From assembly GCA_026707945.1 (NCBI GenBank), contig JAPOVV010000097.1:1-64000 (forward strand): a DNA stretch of 64,000 bases, written 5' to 3'. Under the pieces are notes generated by a model. The model was not told where the DNA came from. It did no database searches and saw only the letters and a list, made by a program, of their open reading frames with translations. The position numbers were made by a program, and so were the translations under genes. Position 1 is the stretch's first letter. Every line of letters begins with the position of its first letter. Source of the DNA: Gammaproteobacteria bacterium (GTDB lineage Bacteria; Pseudomonadota; Gammaproteobacteria; Pseudomonadales; Azotimanducaceae). Shown in pieces: positions 19,609 through 29,685 of the stretch.

Positions 19609-21062
19609 AAAAGGCGATCCTTCCACTTGCCACGCTGGTTATCGGCGTAATCGTTGGTTTTTCTGTATCTGAACTCATCGACGAACAAGGCGTCGATCGA
19701 GAATCTGGCGCGGTTTCGGAGCAACCACGTGAAATCTTGTATTGGGTCGCACCGATGGATCCAAATTTTCGGCGTGACAAACCTGGAAAGTCCCCAATGG
19801 GTATGGACCTTGTTCCAGTGTATGCAGAGAGCATTGAACAAGCGCCGGGGACGGTCCAAATAGATCCGAGCGTTATTCAAAACCTTGGTGTTCGCTCAGA
19901 AACCGTTAAGTATGGCAAGCTCGATAAAAAGATCGAAACGGTCGGCTACGTGGAATACGACGAAAACGCGCTGCAACATATTCATACGAGGGTCGACGGA
20001 TGGGTCGAAAAGCTCAGTGTCAAGGCTGAAGGTGACCCAGTCAACAAGGATGAGACGTTATTCGAACTCTACTCCCGAACATTGGTGAACGCGCAGCAAG
20101 AATATCTTCTGGCCAAAACTTCGGGGCAAGATCCACTGATCGCTGCCTCTCAAGAACGTCTTGTATCACTCGGCATGACCGCGCCCGAAATCCTCGATTT
20201 GGATCGTACACAGACGGTGAGTCAGCGCGTGAAAGTGGTTGCTAATACCGATGGCGTAGTGGCGATGCTTGGAGTTCGAGAAGGCGTCTATGTGACCCCT
20301 GCCACGCACGTCATGTCCATTGCGGATCTTGATCGAGTGTGGATCCTCGCGGAGGTAATGGAGCGCCACGCCGACGCCGTCGCGGTAGGTCAAAAAGTGG
20401 TCTTCGAGGTCGATTCCAAGCCAGGGCGTAGCTTTGAAGGTCAGGTCGAGTACATCTACCCTGATCTCGACCCTCGAACGAGGAGCCTTAAGGTGAGGAT
20501 TGGCTACTCCGCGGAAGAGGATGTGTTTCGCCCGAACATGTTCGCCCGAGTCAGCATCATGATCAGCAGCGAACGCGACGTCATTCATGTTCCAACCTCA
20601 GCTCTTATTCGAGGTGGTGCGAGCGATCGCGTCGTCCTCGATCTGGGTGAAGGGCGTTTTAAGTCAGTACCCGTCTTAGTAGGCTACGAATCAGGAAGCT
20701 TCACAGAAATCCTGCGCGGACTAGACGTCATGGATCGCGTCGTTATTTCGGGTCAGTTTCTTATCGATTCCGAATCAAATATCGATGCGGCGCTTGCGCG
20801 TTTTCAGGAACTGGCTAACGACGAATCGATGCGAGAAGAGGTTGGTGCCGAAATCCTTGGCGTGAATGCCTCACGAGGCACACTCCGTGTAAAGCATGAC
20901 CGTGTCGATGCTTGGGGATGGCCGGCCATGACAATGGACATGAATGTTGCAGATGCTTCTTTGATTCAGCAGGTTGCGATTGGAGACCAAGTCGAGCTCG
21001 AAATCGAAAAGCAACCTGAGGGTGACGTGCAAATAACCGCCATACGCGAGGCGATTCAGTAG
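19605..21062 (+). CDS. cusB: Copper/silver efflux RND periplasmic adaptor, CusB-like with C-terminal CusF-like domain
   Basis: The membrane-fusion protein linking the inner-membrane pump to the outer membrane channel. An N-terminal membrane anchor (KKAILPLATLVIGVIVGFSV) is followed by a heavy-metal-binding-like segment (VAPMDPNFRRDKPGKSPMGMDLVPV) in which the usual cysteine and histidine ligands are absent but methionines remain. Then come the lipoyl/hairpin and beta-barrel domains. The last ~75 residues form a CusF-like domain with WPAMTMDM, whose tryptophan and methionines bind Cu(I)/Ag(I) in CusF. The GTG start at 19605 overlaps the tolC stop; an upstream TTG (19569) is open but would put charged residues before the anchor. 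About 485 residues. Confidence 0.88.
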   Translation: MKKAILPLATLVIGVIVGFSVSELIDEQGVDRESGAVSEQPREILYWVAPMDPNFRRDKPGKSPMGMDLVPVYAESIEQAPGTVQIDPSVIQNLGVRSETVKYGKLDKKIETVGYVEYDENALQHIHTRVDGWVEKLSVKAEGDPVNKDETLFELYSRTLVNAQQEYLLAKTSGQDPLIAASQERLVSLGMTAPEILDLDRTQTVSQRVKVVANTDGVVAMLGVREGVYVTPATHVMSIADLDRVWILAEVMERHADAVAVGQKVVFEVDSKPGRSFEGQVEYIYPDLDPRTRSLKVRIGYSAEEDVFRPNMFARVSIMISSERDVIHVPTSALIRGGASDRVVLDLGEGRFKSVPVLVGYESGSFTEILRGLDVMDRVVISGQFLIDSESNIDAALARFQELANDESMREEVGAEILGVNASRGTLRVKHDRVDAWGWPAMTMDMNVADASLIQQVAIGDQVELEIEKQPEGDVQITAIREAIQ

Positions 21063-21124
21063 TCGCCTCCATGGTCGGAGAACGGACGGATTCGCGCTCA
21101 TTTTTTCTGTAGCCGTCTAGCTTC

Positions 21125-24100
21125 ATGATTCCTGCGATCGTCGACTGGTCAATCAAGAATCGATTCTTGGTTGTCATTGCGACAGTCGGATTGGTCCTGT
21201 GGGGGGTGTTCAGTGCGATGCGAACGCCTGTCGACGCGATCCCCGATCTTTCTGACGTTCAAGTCATCATAAAGACATCATTTCCTGGTCAAGCACCGCG
21301 TGTAATTGAAGATCAAGTCACGTACGCGTTGACTACTGCGATGCTATCGGTCCCGAAGACAACCTCCGTGCGAGGATACTCCTTCTTCGGCGATTCGTAT
21401 GTATACGTCATATTTGAAGACGGCACAGATTTGTACTGGGCGCGGTCGCGTGTTCTTGAATACCTCAATCAGGTCGCTGCTAGGCTTCCACCAGGAGCAA
21501 CATCCGCAATAGGCCCTGACGCGACAGGCGTTGGCTGGGTCTATGAGTATGCACTAGTCGATCGAACCGGCAGTCACGACCTCGAACAGCTTCGCAGCCT
21601 GCAGGATTGGTTCCTTAAGTACGAGCTCCAGTCCGTGCAAGGAGTCGCGGAAGTTGCCACCGTAGGTGGCATGGTTCGCCAATATCAGGTCGTCCTAGAC
21701 CCTGATCGACTACATGCTTTTGGGTTAACACTCGAGCATGTCAAACAGGCGATTGCGCGCAACAATCAAGAAGCGAGCGGTTCGGTCATCGAAATCGCGG
21801 AAGCCGAGTACATGGTGCGTTCGAGCGGTTACGTACAGAGTGTCGACCATCTGTCGCGCATTCCGATCTCAGTCAATACGAACGGTACCCCGATCCAACT
21901 ATCGGATGTCGCGGAAATTCGTATCGGACCACAAATGAGAAGAGGGATTGCCGAACTCGACGGCGAAGGTGAGGTTGTAGGCGGGATCGTTGTGATGCGA
22001 GCAGGCGAGAACGCAGTCGCAACGATTGAACGAGTCAAGGAGCGCATCGAAGAACTGAAAAACAGCCTACCCGAAGGTGTTGAGCTCGTAACGACTTATG
22101 ATCGTTCAAAACTCATACAACGAGCCATACGAACGCTTCAGACGACTTTGCTCGAAGAATTCCTGGTTGTTGTTCTGGTTTGCGCCATCTTCTTGTATCA
22201 CTTCCGCTCGTCGCTTGTCGTCATGTTCAGTCTCCCCGTGGCGATCCTTGGCGCGTTTGTGGTCATGCGATTGCAGGGTCTGAGTGCGAACATCATGTCG
22301 CTCGGTGGTATCGCGATCGCAGTGGGTGCGATGGTGGACGGTGCAATCGTGATGATTGAGAACGCTCATCGCAAACTCTCACTCGAAAGTAGAGAGAAAA
22401 ACGGACTAACAGCGACTCAGCGATGGGACGTTGTACGCGACGCCGCATCCGAAATAGGTGCGCCCATTTTTACGTCGCTCCTCATCATAACTTTGAGTTT
22501 CTTACCTGTATTCACGTTGGAAGCTCAGGAGGGACGACTGTTCGCGCCCCTCGCGTATACAAAAACTTACGCGATGGCGTTCGCGGCCGTATTAGCGATC
22601 ACGCTGGTTCCAGTATTGATCGGCTACCTCATTCGGGGGCGCGTGCGTGAACCATCTGAGAATCCGATCAACAACGGTCTGATAAAAGGGTATGTACCGA
22701 TTCTGCAACAAATCCTCAGGTTCCCGAAAACAACGCTCCTAATTGGCGTTTTGGTCTTCTTGGGTACTTCTTACCCTATTCTCAAAATCGGATCTGAATT
22801 TATGCCGCCACTCGATGAAGGCGACTTGATGTACATGCCCACGACATATCCAGGCATTTCAATCGACAAGGCGCGTGAGTTACTCCAGCAGACCGACAAG
22901 ATCATTAGAACTGTACCGGAAGTAGAAAACGTCTTTGGCAAGATCGGACGCGCTGAAACCGCGACTGATCCAGCACCACTCACTATGATCGAGACGATGA
23001 TTCAGCTCAAGCCGCAGAGTGCATGGCGTGAGGGAGTCACCATGGACTCGCTTCGTGACGAGCTAAACACAAAGGTCGATATTCCGGGTCTGAATAACAC
23101 TTGGGTCATGCCGATTCGAACCCGGATCGATATGCTCGCGACGGGGATAAAAACGCCTATTGGCGTAAAGATCGCCGGACCGGACCTAGACGTGATACAG
23201 TCTATCGGTCAGGAATTAGAAGCAGTGCTTGCGGACGTTCCAGGCACGGAATCTGTTTATTCTGAACGCGTCCATGGTGCACGGTACATCAACGTGAACA
23301 TTGATCGAGATCGAGCGGCGAGGTACGGTTTGCATGTGGAGAACATACAGGAAGTCGTGCGGACTGCCGTTGGTGGAACAAACATCTCCTACTCAGTTGA
23401 TGGCTTAGCGCGATATCCAATCAATTTGCGATACCCACAACGATTACGAGACTCAGTTGACAGTCTCAGATCGCTTCCGATAGTCACCGCGCAGGGCGCG
23501 CGTATCGCACTAGTTGATGTCGCGGATATAGAAATAGCAGACGGTCCACCGGTGATTAAGAGTGAAAACGCTCGTCCGAACGGTTGGCTTTACGTCGACA
23601 TCATCGATCGTGATCTCGGTTCGTATGTGGCTGAAGCGCGAGACGTTGTTGAAAGCAACGTTTCATTACCACCCGGTTATTCACTGACATGGTCGGGTCA
23701 GTATGAGTACTTGATCAGAGCTCAGCAGAGACTTATGTTGATCGGTCCTTTGACGTTGCTTGTGGTTATATTATTGATTTATTTGAATTTTCGTCGAATT
23801 GGTGAGGTTTTAATCGTTGTTTCCACGGTTCCATTCGCACTCGCTGGTGGGATTCTTCTCGTGTTCTTGCTTGAATATGAACTATCTGTAGCAGTAGGTG
23901 TTGGCTTTATCGCACTCGCGGGTGTTGCGGCGGAACTAGGAATCTTAATGCTGGCATATCTAAATCTTCAACTGACGCAACTCAAGCAGCGCGCGATTGA
24001 AAAGGGTGCTGAGATTACCGTAGAAGACCTGAAAGTCGCCGTTGTTACTGGCGCGACCCAGCGAATCCGACCTATCATGATGACCACACTAACGATCATC

Positions 24101-24283
24101 GTTGGTCTGATGCCGATTATGTTCGGTACTGGGACCGGCTCCGAAGTGATGCGACGAATTGCTGCACCAATGTTTGGTGGCATGTTGTTTGCGATGCTTA
24201 TGGTCCTCTTGGTCATACCAGCGATCTACTACGTCTGGCACAGTTTTGAACCGTCTCGTTCCGGACCCGTCGAGCAGGATTGA
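21125..24283 (+). CDS. cusA: Copper/silver efflux RND transporter, CusA-like
   Basis: A 1052-residue inner-membrane proton-driven pump with the heavy-metal RND architecture: two sets of helices and two large periplasmic loops. The helix with the proton-relay acids reads GGIAIAVGAMVDGAIVMIEN. Three methionines that in E. coli CusA form the metal site (573, 623, 672) have counterparts here at about 571 (DLMYMP), 621 (PAPLTMIET) and 670 (RIDMLATGIKTP), with matching spacing, which favours Cu(I)/Ag(I) over the zinc/cobalt CzcA type. Third gene of the tolC-cusB-cusA operon, 62 bases after cusB. No cusR/cusS or other metal regulator is in the window. Confidence 0.93.
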   Translation: MIPAIVDWSIKNRFLVVIATVGLVLWGVFSAMRTPVDAIPDLSDVQVIIKTSFPGQAPRVIEDQVTYALTTAMLSVPKTTSVRGYSFFGDSYVYVIFEDGTDLYWARSRVLEYLNQVAARLPPGATSAIGPDATGVGWVYEYALVDRTGSHDLEQLRSLQDWFLKYELQSVQGVAEVATVGGMVRQYQVVLDPDRLHAFGLTLEHVKQAIARNNQEASGSVIEIAEAEYMVRSSGYVQSVDHLSRIPISVNTNGTPIQLSDVAEIRIGPQMRRGIAELDGEGEVVGGIVVMRAGENAVATIERVKERIEELKNSLPEGVELVTTYDRSKLIQRAIRTLQTTLLEEFLVVVLVCAIFLYHFRSSLVVMFSLPVAILGAFVVMRLQGLSANIMSLGGIAIAVGAMVDGAIVMIENAHRKLSLESREKNGLTATQRWDVVRDAASEIGAPIFTSLLIITLSFLPVFTLEAQEGRLFAPLAYTKTYAMAFAAVLAITLVPVLIGYLIRGRVREPSENPINNGLIKGYVPILQQILRFPKTTLLIGVLVFLGTSYPILKIGSEFMPPLDEGDLMYMPTTYPGISIDKARELLQQTDKIIRTVPEVENVFGKIGRAETATDPAPLTMIETMIQLKPQSAWREGVTMDSLRDELNTKVDIPGLNNTWVMPIRTRIDMLATGIKTPIGVKIAGPDLDVIQSIGQELEAVLADVPGTESVYSERVHGARYINVNIDRDRAARYGLHVENIQEVVRTAVGGTNISYSVDGLARYPINLRYPQRLRDSVDSLRSLPIVTAQGARIALVDVADIEIADGPPVIKSENARPNGWLYVDIIDRDLGSYVAEARDVVESNVSLPPGYSLTWSGQYEYLIRAQQRLMLIGPLTLLVVILLIYLNFRRIGEVLIVVSTVPFALAGGILLVFLLEYELSVAVGVGFIALAGVAAELGILMLAYLNLQLTQLKQRAIEKGAEITVEDLKVAVVTGATQRIRPIMMTTLTIIVGLMPIMFGTGTGSEVMRRIAAPMFGGMLFAMLMVLLVIPAIYYVWHSFEPSRSGPVEQD

Positions 24284-24455
24284 TAGCACCAGACTGAGGG
24301 CGAGCTGAGAGGAACGAGAGTTGGTCTAGGGTCAAATATCTCAGTTACCTTACGTTAAGCCACGAAATAATCTTTTAATATCAATTAATTGGTTATAGGA
24401 GTTTAGCTTGTAGGTGACCATCGACATTGCGGTGCCAACTTGATTGTGTGTTCGA

Positions 24456-26270
24456 TTAGGCATTCAATGCAAGTCGACGTAGCGTTTGTTTTCGGCCGTT
24501 CTCCGTCAAAATTTGCTTCCGTACTCGAATCGCTGATGGTGTGATCTCGACAAGTTCGTCGTCGTCAATGAACTCAATGGCGCGTTCAAGCGGCAGTTTC
24601 GTTGGGGGAGTGAGCAGAATATTCTCGTCGCTACCAGCGGCACGAATGTTGGTAAGTTTCTTTTCCTTCGTCGGATTAACAACCAAGTCACTGGATTTGT
24701 TGTGGATCCCCACGACCATACCTTCGTAGATGACGTCACCGGGTGCAATAAACAGTTGTCCCCGTTCTTGAAGAGAGAATAACGCATACGCAACCGCCTT
24801 GCCCGCGCAGTTCGAAATAAGGACTCCGTTTCGACGAGCGAAGTCAATATTAGTTTGCTGAGTTGCGTAGCCGGCGGAACCAAATGACATGATGCCTGTA
24901 CCCGATGTTTCCGTAGCAAACAGTGACCGGAAACCACTTAGCGCACGGGTCGCAACGCTATAGGTTAATCGGATTCGATTTTGTCCCTCGTTGGCGATGT
25001 CGAGGAGATTCGCACGTCGTTCACCGAGCAGTTCCATCACCGTACCTTGGTATTGCATTTCAACACTCAAGGACAAGGTTTCAAACGGCTCTTCCACGAC
25101 GCCGTTTACGATTCGTGTAATGACCTTTGGTTGTGAGACCGCTAGCTCATAACCTTCACGTCTCATCGTTTCGATGAGTACGGACAGATGGAGTTCCCCT
25201 CTGCCGCTTACATTGAAAACGTCTGCCGCATCAGTTTCCTCAACTCGAAGCGCTACATTGTGAGTCGCCTCCGTAAACAATCGTGACCTGAGATGCCGAC
25301 TGGTTAGGAACTGTCCTTCTTTACCCGCAAGCGGTGATGAATTGACGTGAAAAGCCATCGTCACTGTGGGTTCATCGACCGATAGCGCCGGTAACGCGTC
25401 TGGAGTCTTTGGATCACAGATCGTTTCGGACACCTCCAGATCGTCGATTCCAGTTACACACACGATATCTCCGGCCGAAGCTGACGCCAAGTCAATTCGA
25501 TGCAATCCTCGATTCGCTTGGATCGACATGAGTCTCGCATTTCGAACGGCGCCGTTCTTTGAAACGACCTGGACAGGCATCTTCACATCGATCGACCCAC
25601 GTTGCACTCGACCGATTCCGATAACGCCAACGTAGGGTGAATAGTCGAGCGTACAAACCTGCATTTGAAATGGTCCTGTCATCACAGGTGGTTCTGGGAC
25701 TCGGTCCAAAATCAGATCTAGTACTGGTTGCATCGAGTCCTCTAGATGGTCATGGGTAGTACCGGATTGGCCCGTCAGCGCAGATGTATATACGACCGGG
25801 AAATCGAGTTGCTCTTCATTGCAGTCGAGCGAGTCGAACAGGTCAAACACTTCCTCTACAACCTTTTCTGGACGGGCTCCGGACCGATCCACCTTATTTA
25901 CGACCACTAGCGGATTCAAACCGGCGGCGAACGCTTTTGACGTCACGAAGCGAGTCTGAGGCATCGGTCCTTCGACTGCGTCAACGAGTAGCAACACTGA
26001 ATCTACCATCGACAAGACTCGTTCGACCTCGCCACCGAAGTCCGCGTGGCCAGGCGTATCGACGATATTGATCCGCACTCCTTTGTATTCGACCGCAGTT
26101 GTCTTAGAGAGAATCGTGATGCCGCGTTCTCGTTCAAGCTCGTTGCTGTCGAGGGCTCTTTCTGCCAGCTTCTCACGTTCACCAACTACCGTTTCCTGCA
26201 ATAAGCGATCAACGAGTGTCGTCTTTCCATGGTCAACATGCGCGATCATCGCGATATTTCTATTCTTCAT
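24456..26270 (-). CDS. typA: Ribosome-associated GTPase TypA/BipA
   Basis: A 604-residue translational GTPase that binds the ribosome like EF-G and helps 50S assembly and stress adaptation. G1 is [15 protein letters not shown], the switch segment is [12 protein letters not shown]3 is [17 protein letters not shown]4 is [10 protein letters not shown], and G5 lies in [11 protein letters not shown]. Then domains II, III and V and the BipA-specific C-terminal domain ([19 protein letters not shown]) are all present. It is a monocistronic leftward gene 75 bases downstream of the HIT gene's 3' end, with 172 bases between its stop and cusA, in which no clear terminator was found. Confidence 0.97.
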   Translation of the reverse strand: MKNRNIAMIAHVDHGKTTLVDRLLQETVVGEREKLAERALDSNELERERGITILSKTTAVEYKGVRINIVDTPGHADFGGEVERVLSMVDSVLLLVDAVEGPMPQTRFVTSKAFAAGLNPLVVVNKVDRSGARPEKVVEEVFDLFDSLDCNEEQLDFPVVYTSALTGQSGTTHDHLEDSMQPVLDLILDRVPEPPVMTGPFQMQVCTLDYSPYVGVIGIGRVQRGSIDVKMPVQVVSKNGAVRNARLMSIQANRGLHRIDLASASAGDIVCVTGIDDLEVSETICDPKTPDALPALSVDEPTVTMAFHVNSSPLAGKEGQFLTSRHLRSRLFTEATHNVALRVEETDAADVFNVSGRGELHLSVLIETMRREGYELAVSQPKVITRIVNGVVEEPFETLSLSVEMQYQGTVMELLGERRANLLDIANEGQNRIRLTYSVATRALSGFRSLFATETSGTGIMSFGSAGYATQQTNIDFARRNGVLISNCAGKAVAYALFSLQERGQLFIAPGDVIYEGMVVGIHNKSSDLVVNPTKEKKLTNIRAAGSDENILLTPPTKLPLERAIEFIDDDELVEITPSAIRVRKQILTENGRKQTLRRLALNA

Positions 26271-26351
26271 ACGAGTACTAGCGAAACGGACACTATTCTT
26301 TCAATTTCAATAACTTATTCCAAATCCCTGTCCGATCGGGACAGATTCGCG

Positions 26352-26780
26352 CTAATCGATCGTAGCGAGCGCTTGTTTTAGACGTTGAGCATGTTCTGAC
26401 AATGACGCTTCGTCCGCTGCCGCACCGCCATGAAACCCGAAGTTCATACCATCAGCGGAGGGGATTATGTGAAAATGAAGGTGGAACACGGATTGTCCAG
26501 CTTCTGATCCATTTAACTGGATGACCCGAACACCGTTCCCTGGATAGGCGCGTTGAGATGCTTTTGCGACACGTTTGACCTGCGTGATGAGTTTGTGCAG
26601 ACCGTCATCCGAGATTTCGAAGATGTTTGGCGCACCCTCTTTTGGAATCACCAAAGCATGCCCATTGGCTTTTGGCATGATGTCCATAAAGGTGAGCGTG
26701 TCCTCGGTCTCTTCAACAACGTGAGCGGGAAGTTCGCCGCGAAGGATGCGTGCAAATATGTTAGCGGGGTCGTAACTCAT
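26352..26780 (-). CDS. HIT-family nucleotide-binding protein
   Basis: A 142-residue histidine-triad protein, probably a hydrolase of purine nucleoside phosphoramidates or similar nucleotides. The signature HLHFHII near residue 100 carries the HxHxH triad, and the N-terminal part (DPANIFARILRGELPAHVVEETEDTLTFMD) is typical. Cytoplasmic. It lies between the transglutaminase-TPR lipoprotein gene (36 bases upstream) and typA on the same strand. The exact substrate is not predictable. Confidence 0.9.
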   Translation of the reverse strand: MSYDPANIFARILRGELPAHVVEETEDTLTFMDIMPKANGHALVIPKEGAPNIFEISDDGLHKLITQVKRVAKASQRAYPGNGVRVIQLNGSEAGQSVFHLHFHIIPSADGMNFGFHGGAAADEASLSEHAQRLKQALATID

Positions 26781-26816
26781 GATTTCTAATCTCAGGCGCG
26801 CGGAATTTTAGAAGGC

Positions 26817-28109
26817 CTAGCGTGCTGTCAGTTCTGGGGGTATCTCAGGTTCAGTCTGTTTATCGGGTTCGTTTACCACGATTTGCCGTTCGATCTCATT
26901 TAATCTTGATTCATATTCCTCGCGTGTTGGTTCGCCCTTCGCGTGGAGGATAGCACGTTTGAGTGTTTCGCGGGCCTCTGAATAACGGTGGAGCGATGTC
27001 AAGACGTCCGCTTTGAATGCTAGAAACTCATGATTTCTTTTCTTTAACGCGATCGACCGTTCCACGTAACGTAGTGCACTTAACAGATCTTGATTTGAAG
27101 TTGCCCGCTGAGCCAGAGCGAATTGATAGTGCGCATTGTTATTTCGTAGTCGTTGTAGCCGTGTTTTAGCACGACCCATTTCCCCTCTCGCTGCGGCTTG
27201 TATGACGCCAGCTAATGCGACGACGTGATGTGGGTCGAGAGACAACGCATAACGATTGATCAACAATGCCTCGTTCGACAAACCGCGACGAGCGTAGAAA
27301 GTGGCTAGATTGACCCAATGATCGGCATATCGAGGTGCAAGACGTATCGACTCGACAATGTGGATAAATGCCTTCGACTCGTCGCGACGCTTCCAGTACT
27401 CGACGGCATTATTTGCGAAGTGCAATGACAGCGCAAAATCGTCTGACACGATCGTACCTTCATATCCCCTCATATTGCGCTCATTGAAATCGACGGAGAT
27501 ATAACGTTCGAGATTTACTCGCGGGGCGGACAATGTACGAGCGATTCCATGTGTCGGCCAAATGTGATTGGAATCAGATCTACTAAATTCGTTTGGCCAC
27601 AGGACTCGGCTTCGTATATGTACTTGGTGTTCGAGGATGCCGTCGGTGACCGAATACAAAGGTGGTGCCCCAACAAGTTCATAACGCGCGTCAAGTCCTG
27701 CTTCGCGAGCAAGAGCAATGAACATATGCGTATAGGAAAGACAATTTCCTCTTTTTAGAGTAAATGCTTGACTTGCGCTCAGCGTCAATCCCGCATCGTA
27801 GTAATCGTCGTAGTACCCGTGCTCCGCTAGTTTGTTCATGAGCGCGTGAACTCGATATCGTCTACTCTTTACTTCGTTGATATCTGGTACAACGAAGTTC
27901 TGCATTCGTGTGTCTGTAAACAATGGTTGAATCGAAGGCGCTTCATCGGAGGCGTCATATCCAAGAAACGCTGTATGCTCGAGCAAATGTACGGGCGCAC
28001 TGCGCACGATCGCGTCGCTACTAAGAGGTTGGCATGCCGTGACAATGAGTAACGCGAGTGCTACAAGGCACAGAGGAATGTCTAAGTTACTTCTGCAAAG
28101 CCTCGTCAT
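26817..28109 (-). CDS. Lipoprotein with transglutaminase-like core and TPR repeats
   Basis: About 430 residues. A lipoprotein signal ends in the lipobox VTAC (lipidated cysteine about residue 26 from the ATG at 28109), which places it on a membrane facing the periplasm. A transglutaminase-like core follows: cysteine in KRGNCLSYTHMFIALAREAGLDARYE and histidine in EHQVHIRS. The C-terminal half is helical with TPR-like repeats (for example YADHWVNLATFYARRGLSNEAL), ending in a charged tail. The start at 28109 gives a basic N-terminus before the hydrophobic core; an earlier ATG at 28142 is possible. Its 5' end overlaps that of the divergent protease gene. Likely a peptidase or scaffold rather than a cross-linking enzyme; function unknown. 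Confidence 0.75.
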   Translation of the reverse strand: MTRLCRSNLDIPLCLVALALLIVTACQPLSSDAIVRSAPVHLLEHTAFLGYDASDEAPSIQPLFTDTRMQNFVVPDINEVKSRRYRVHALMNKLAEHGYYDDYYDAGLTLSASQAFTLKRGNCLSYTHMFIALAREAGLDARYELVGAPPLYSVTDGILEHQVHIRSRVLWPNEFSRSDSNHIWPTHGIARTLSAPRVNLERYISVDFNERNMRGYEGTIVSDDFALSLHFANNAVEYWKRRDESKAFIHIVESIRLAPRYADHWVNLATFYARRGLSNEALLINRYALSLDPHHVVALAGVIQAAARGEMGRAKTRLQRLRNNNAHYQFALAQRATSNQDLLSALRYVERSIALKKRNHEFLAFKADVLTSLHRYSEARETLKRAILHAKGEPTREEYESRLNEIERQIVVNEPDKQTEPEIPPELTAR

Positions 28110-28815
28110 CGGGTGTGCATTTCTGTCTTGTACTTTCACCAACGCTCAAAGTGTAGACAAGGAATTGGACGGACTGTTTGACGGAAGTGTTGAACCGTTC
28201 ACCACGGCAGATGCGTTACCTTCCTGGTCCGCGTTGCTTGGTAGGATCATCGATCAAAAAAATGAATTGGATCAATGTATTACAGATGAGTCTAGATGTG
28301 AAGGGCGATTGAAGTCTGTACACCACTTACTCAGTCGGGGCCAAGAACTGAATCGCGAACAACGTGTGCGGCTGGTGAATCGCTACATCAACCGGTTCTC
28401 TCGCTATCGTGACGATCGGCGCCGCGACGTACCAGTAGGCGAGACAACCGTTCGGATCGGGCAAGAATGGTCAACCTTAATCGAATTTCTTCGACGAGGC
28501 GGCGATTGCGAAGACTACGCGACTGCGAAGTATCAGCTTCTTCGGTTATTCGGCATACCGTCGAACGAGCTGCGTGTCGTTGTGATATATGACCGTGCGG
28601 AGCGAGAGCACCATGCGATCGTTGGTGTTGCTAACGTAGACGGTAAAACCGTATTGCTTGATACGGACAACCAGACGTATCGTCGGCGACCGAGCATGTA
28701 TCAATTTGTCTACGCTCTAAACGAGGACTATGTTTGGGATTTTGGCGTGGAGAAAACCCGATTGAAAGGGTCGGTGCGCCGAGCATTGCGAGATAGTCGG
28801 TCTACGAGCGATTAG
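28078..28815 (+). CDS. Bacterial transglutaminase-like cysteine proteinase (BTLCP, LapG-like)
   Basis: A 245-residue secreted protein with a signal peptide (SKLLLQSLVIGCAFLSCTFTNAQ). The catalytic cysteine is C144 in GGDCEDYATAKYQLL, the histidine is in EREHHAIVGV and the acid in LLDTDNQTY, matching the BTLCP (DUF920) family to which the adhesin-cleaving periplasmic protease LapG belongs. No lapD or large adhesin gene is in the window, so the target is unknown. The start is ATG at 28078; this overlaps the 5' end of the divergent lipoprotein gene by about 32 bases. The 3' end overlaps the convergent methyltransferase gene by 14 bases. Confidence 0.82.
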   Translation: MSKLLLQSLVIGCAFLSCTFTNAQSVDKELDGLFDGSVEPFTTADALPSWSALLGRIIDQKNELDQCITDESRCEGRLKSVHHLLSRGQELNREQRVRLVNRYINRFSRYRDDRRRDVPVGETTVRIGQEWSTLIEFLRRGGDCEDYATAKYQLLRLFGIPSNELRVVVIYDRAEREHHAIVGVANVDGKTVLLDTDNQTYRRRPSMYQFVYALNEDYVWDFGVEKTRLKGSVRRALRDSRSTSD

Positions 28816-29662
28816 GACTGCCGCTAGGTTTCACACTTGGTTGACGCTGTCGATACGACTCGAATAGCAGTGCATTCGCTGCCATCGCTGCATTCATTGA
28901 ATCCGCAAACCCTTCCTTCGGCAGACTAACCACTTCATCGCAAGCTTCAAACCAGGTGTCGCTTAGACCGTCCTTTTCGCTACCAATGACAATCGCGCAA
29001 CCAGAGCCTAGCGGGGCTTCAAGGAAGCTCCGTGACCCCTGTGGCGAACTACAGACGATGTTTAGTTGATTTTCCCGTAGCCAACGCACAACATCGGTAC
29101 TTTCAGCAATGGCGCATGGCATCGCGAAGACTGTCCCCAAACTCGCTCTAATCACATTTGGATTAAAGAGGTCTACGACGGGATCGGAGATCAGAATTCC
29201 ACTACATCCTGTTGCATCTGCCGTACGGAACATGCTCCCCAGGTTACCCGGTTTCTCGACGCCATCGATCACCAAGAATACGTCGTTGGTGTCCGCGCGA
29301 ATGTCTGTAAGCGCTTTCTTCTGTTGCTTCGCGATCACAAGTAACCCATCAGGATTCTGCCATTGACTTAAATTCGCAAAAACGTTTACGGATGAAGCGT
29401 ACAAGGTCGCATCGGACTGTGATTCGATCCTCGTCAACGTGCTTTCACTCTGCGTAAAACGAGAAATCGCATCGCAGTAGACAACGTATTCAAATTCAAT
29501 CCCAGCCTCGAGCGCTCGCTTGATTTCTCGATGACCCTCGATTCGAAACAACTGACTGTCATTTCGAAAACGTCGTTTTTTCAAGTCCCGCGCCTGTCTT
29601 ACCACGGGATTACGACGACTTGTCAGGTGCAAGGATTGCGATGGTGCACTTTTCTGCTTCAT
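28802..29662 (-). CDS. TrmH/SpoU-family RNA 2'-O-methyltransferase
   Basis: A 286-residue SPOUT methyltransferase that would methylate a ribose in rRNA or tRNA using S-adenosylmethionine. An N-terminal RNA-binding domain (SRRNPVVRQARDLKKRRFRNDSQLFRIEGHREIKRALE) is followed by the knotted catalytic domain with the three motifs VEKPGNLGSMFRTADATGC, CAIVIGSEKDGLS and VSLPKEGFADSMNAAMAANALLFE. The order and spacing match the RlmB/TsnR group, but the modified position cannot be predicted. It lies head to head with the HEPN gene, with about 23 bases between the two starts. Confidence 0.9.
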   Translation of the reverse strand: MKQKSAPSQSLHLTSRRNPVVRQARDLKKRRFRNDSQLFRIEGHREIKRALEAGIEFEYVVYCDAISRFTQSESTLTRIESQSDATLYASSVNVFANLSQWQNPDGLLVIAKQQKKALTDIRADTNDVFLVIDGVEKPGNLGSMFRTADATGCSGILISDPVVDLFNPNVIRASLGTVFAMPCAIAESTDVVRWLRENQLNIVCSSPQGSRSFLEAPLGSGCAIVIGSEKDGLSDTWFEACDEVVSLPKEGFADSMNAAMAANALLFESYRQRQPSVKPSGSPNRS

Positions 29663-29685
29663 CGGAATGTACTGAAATAAATCGG

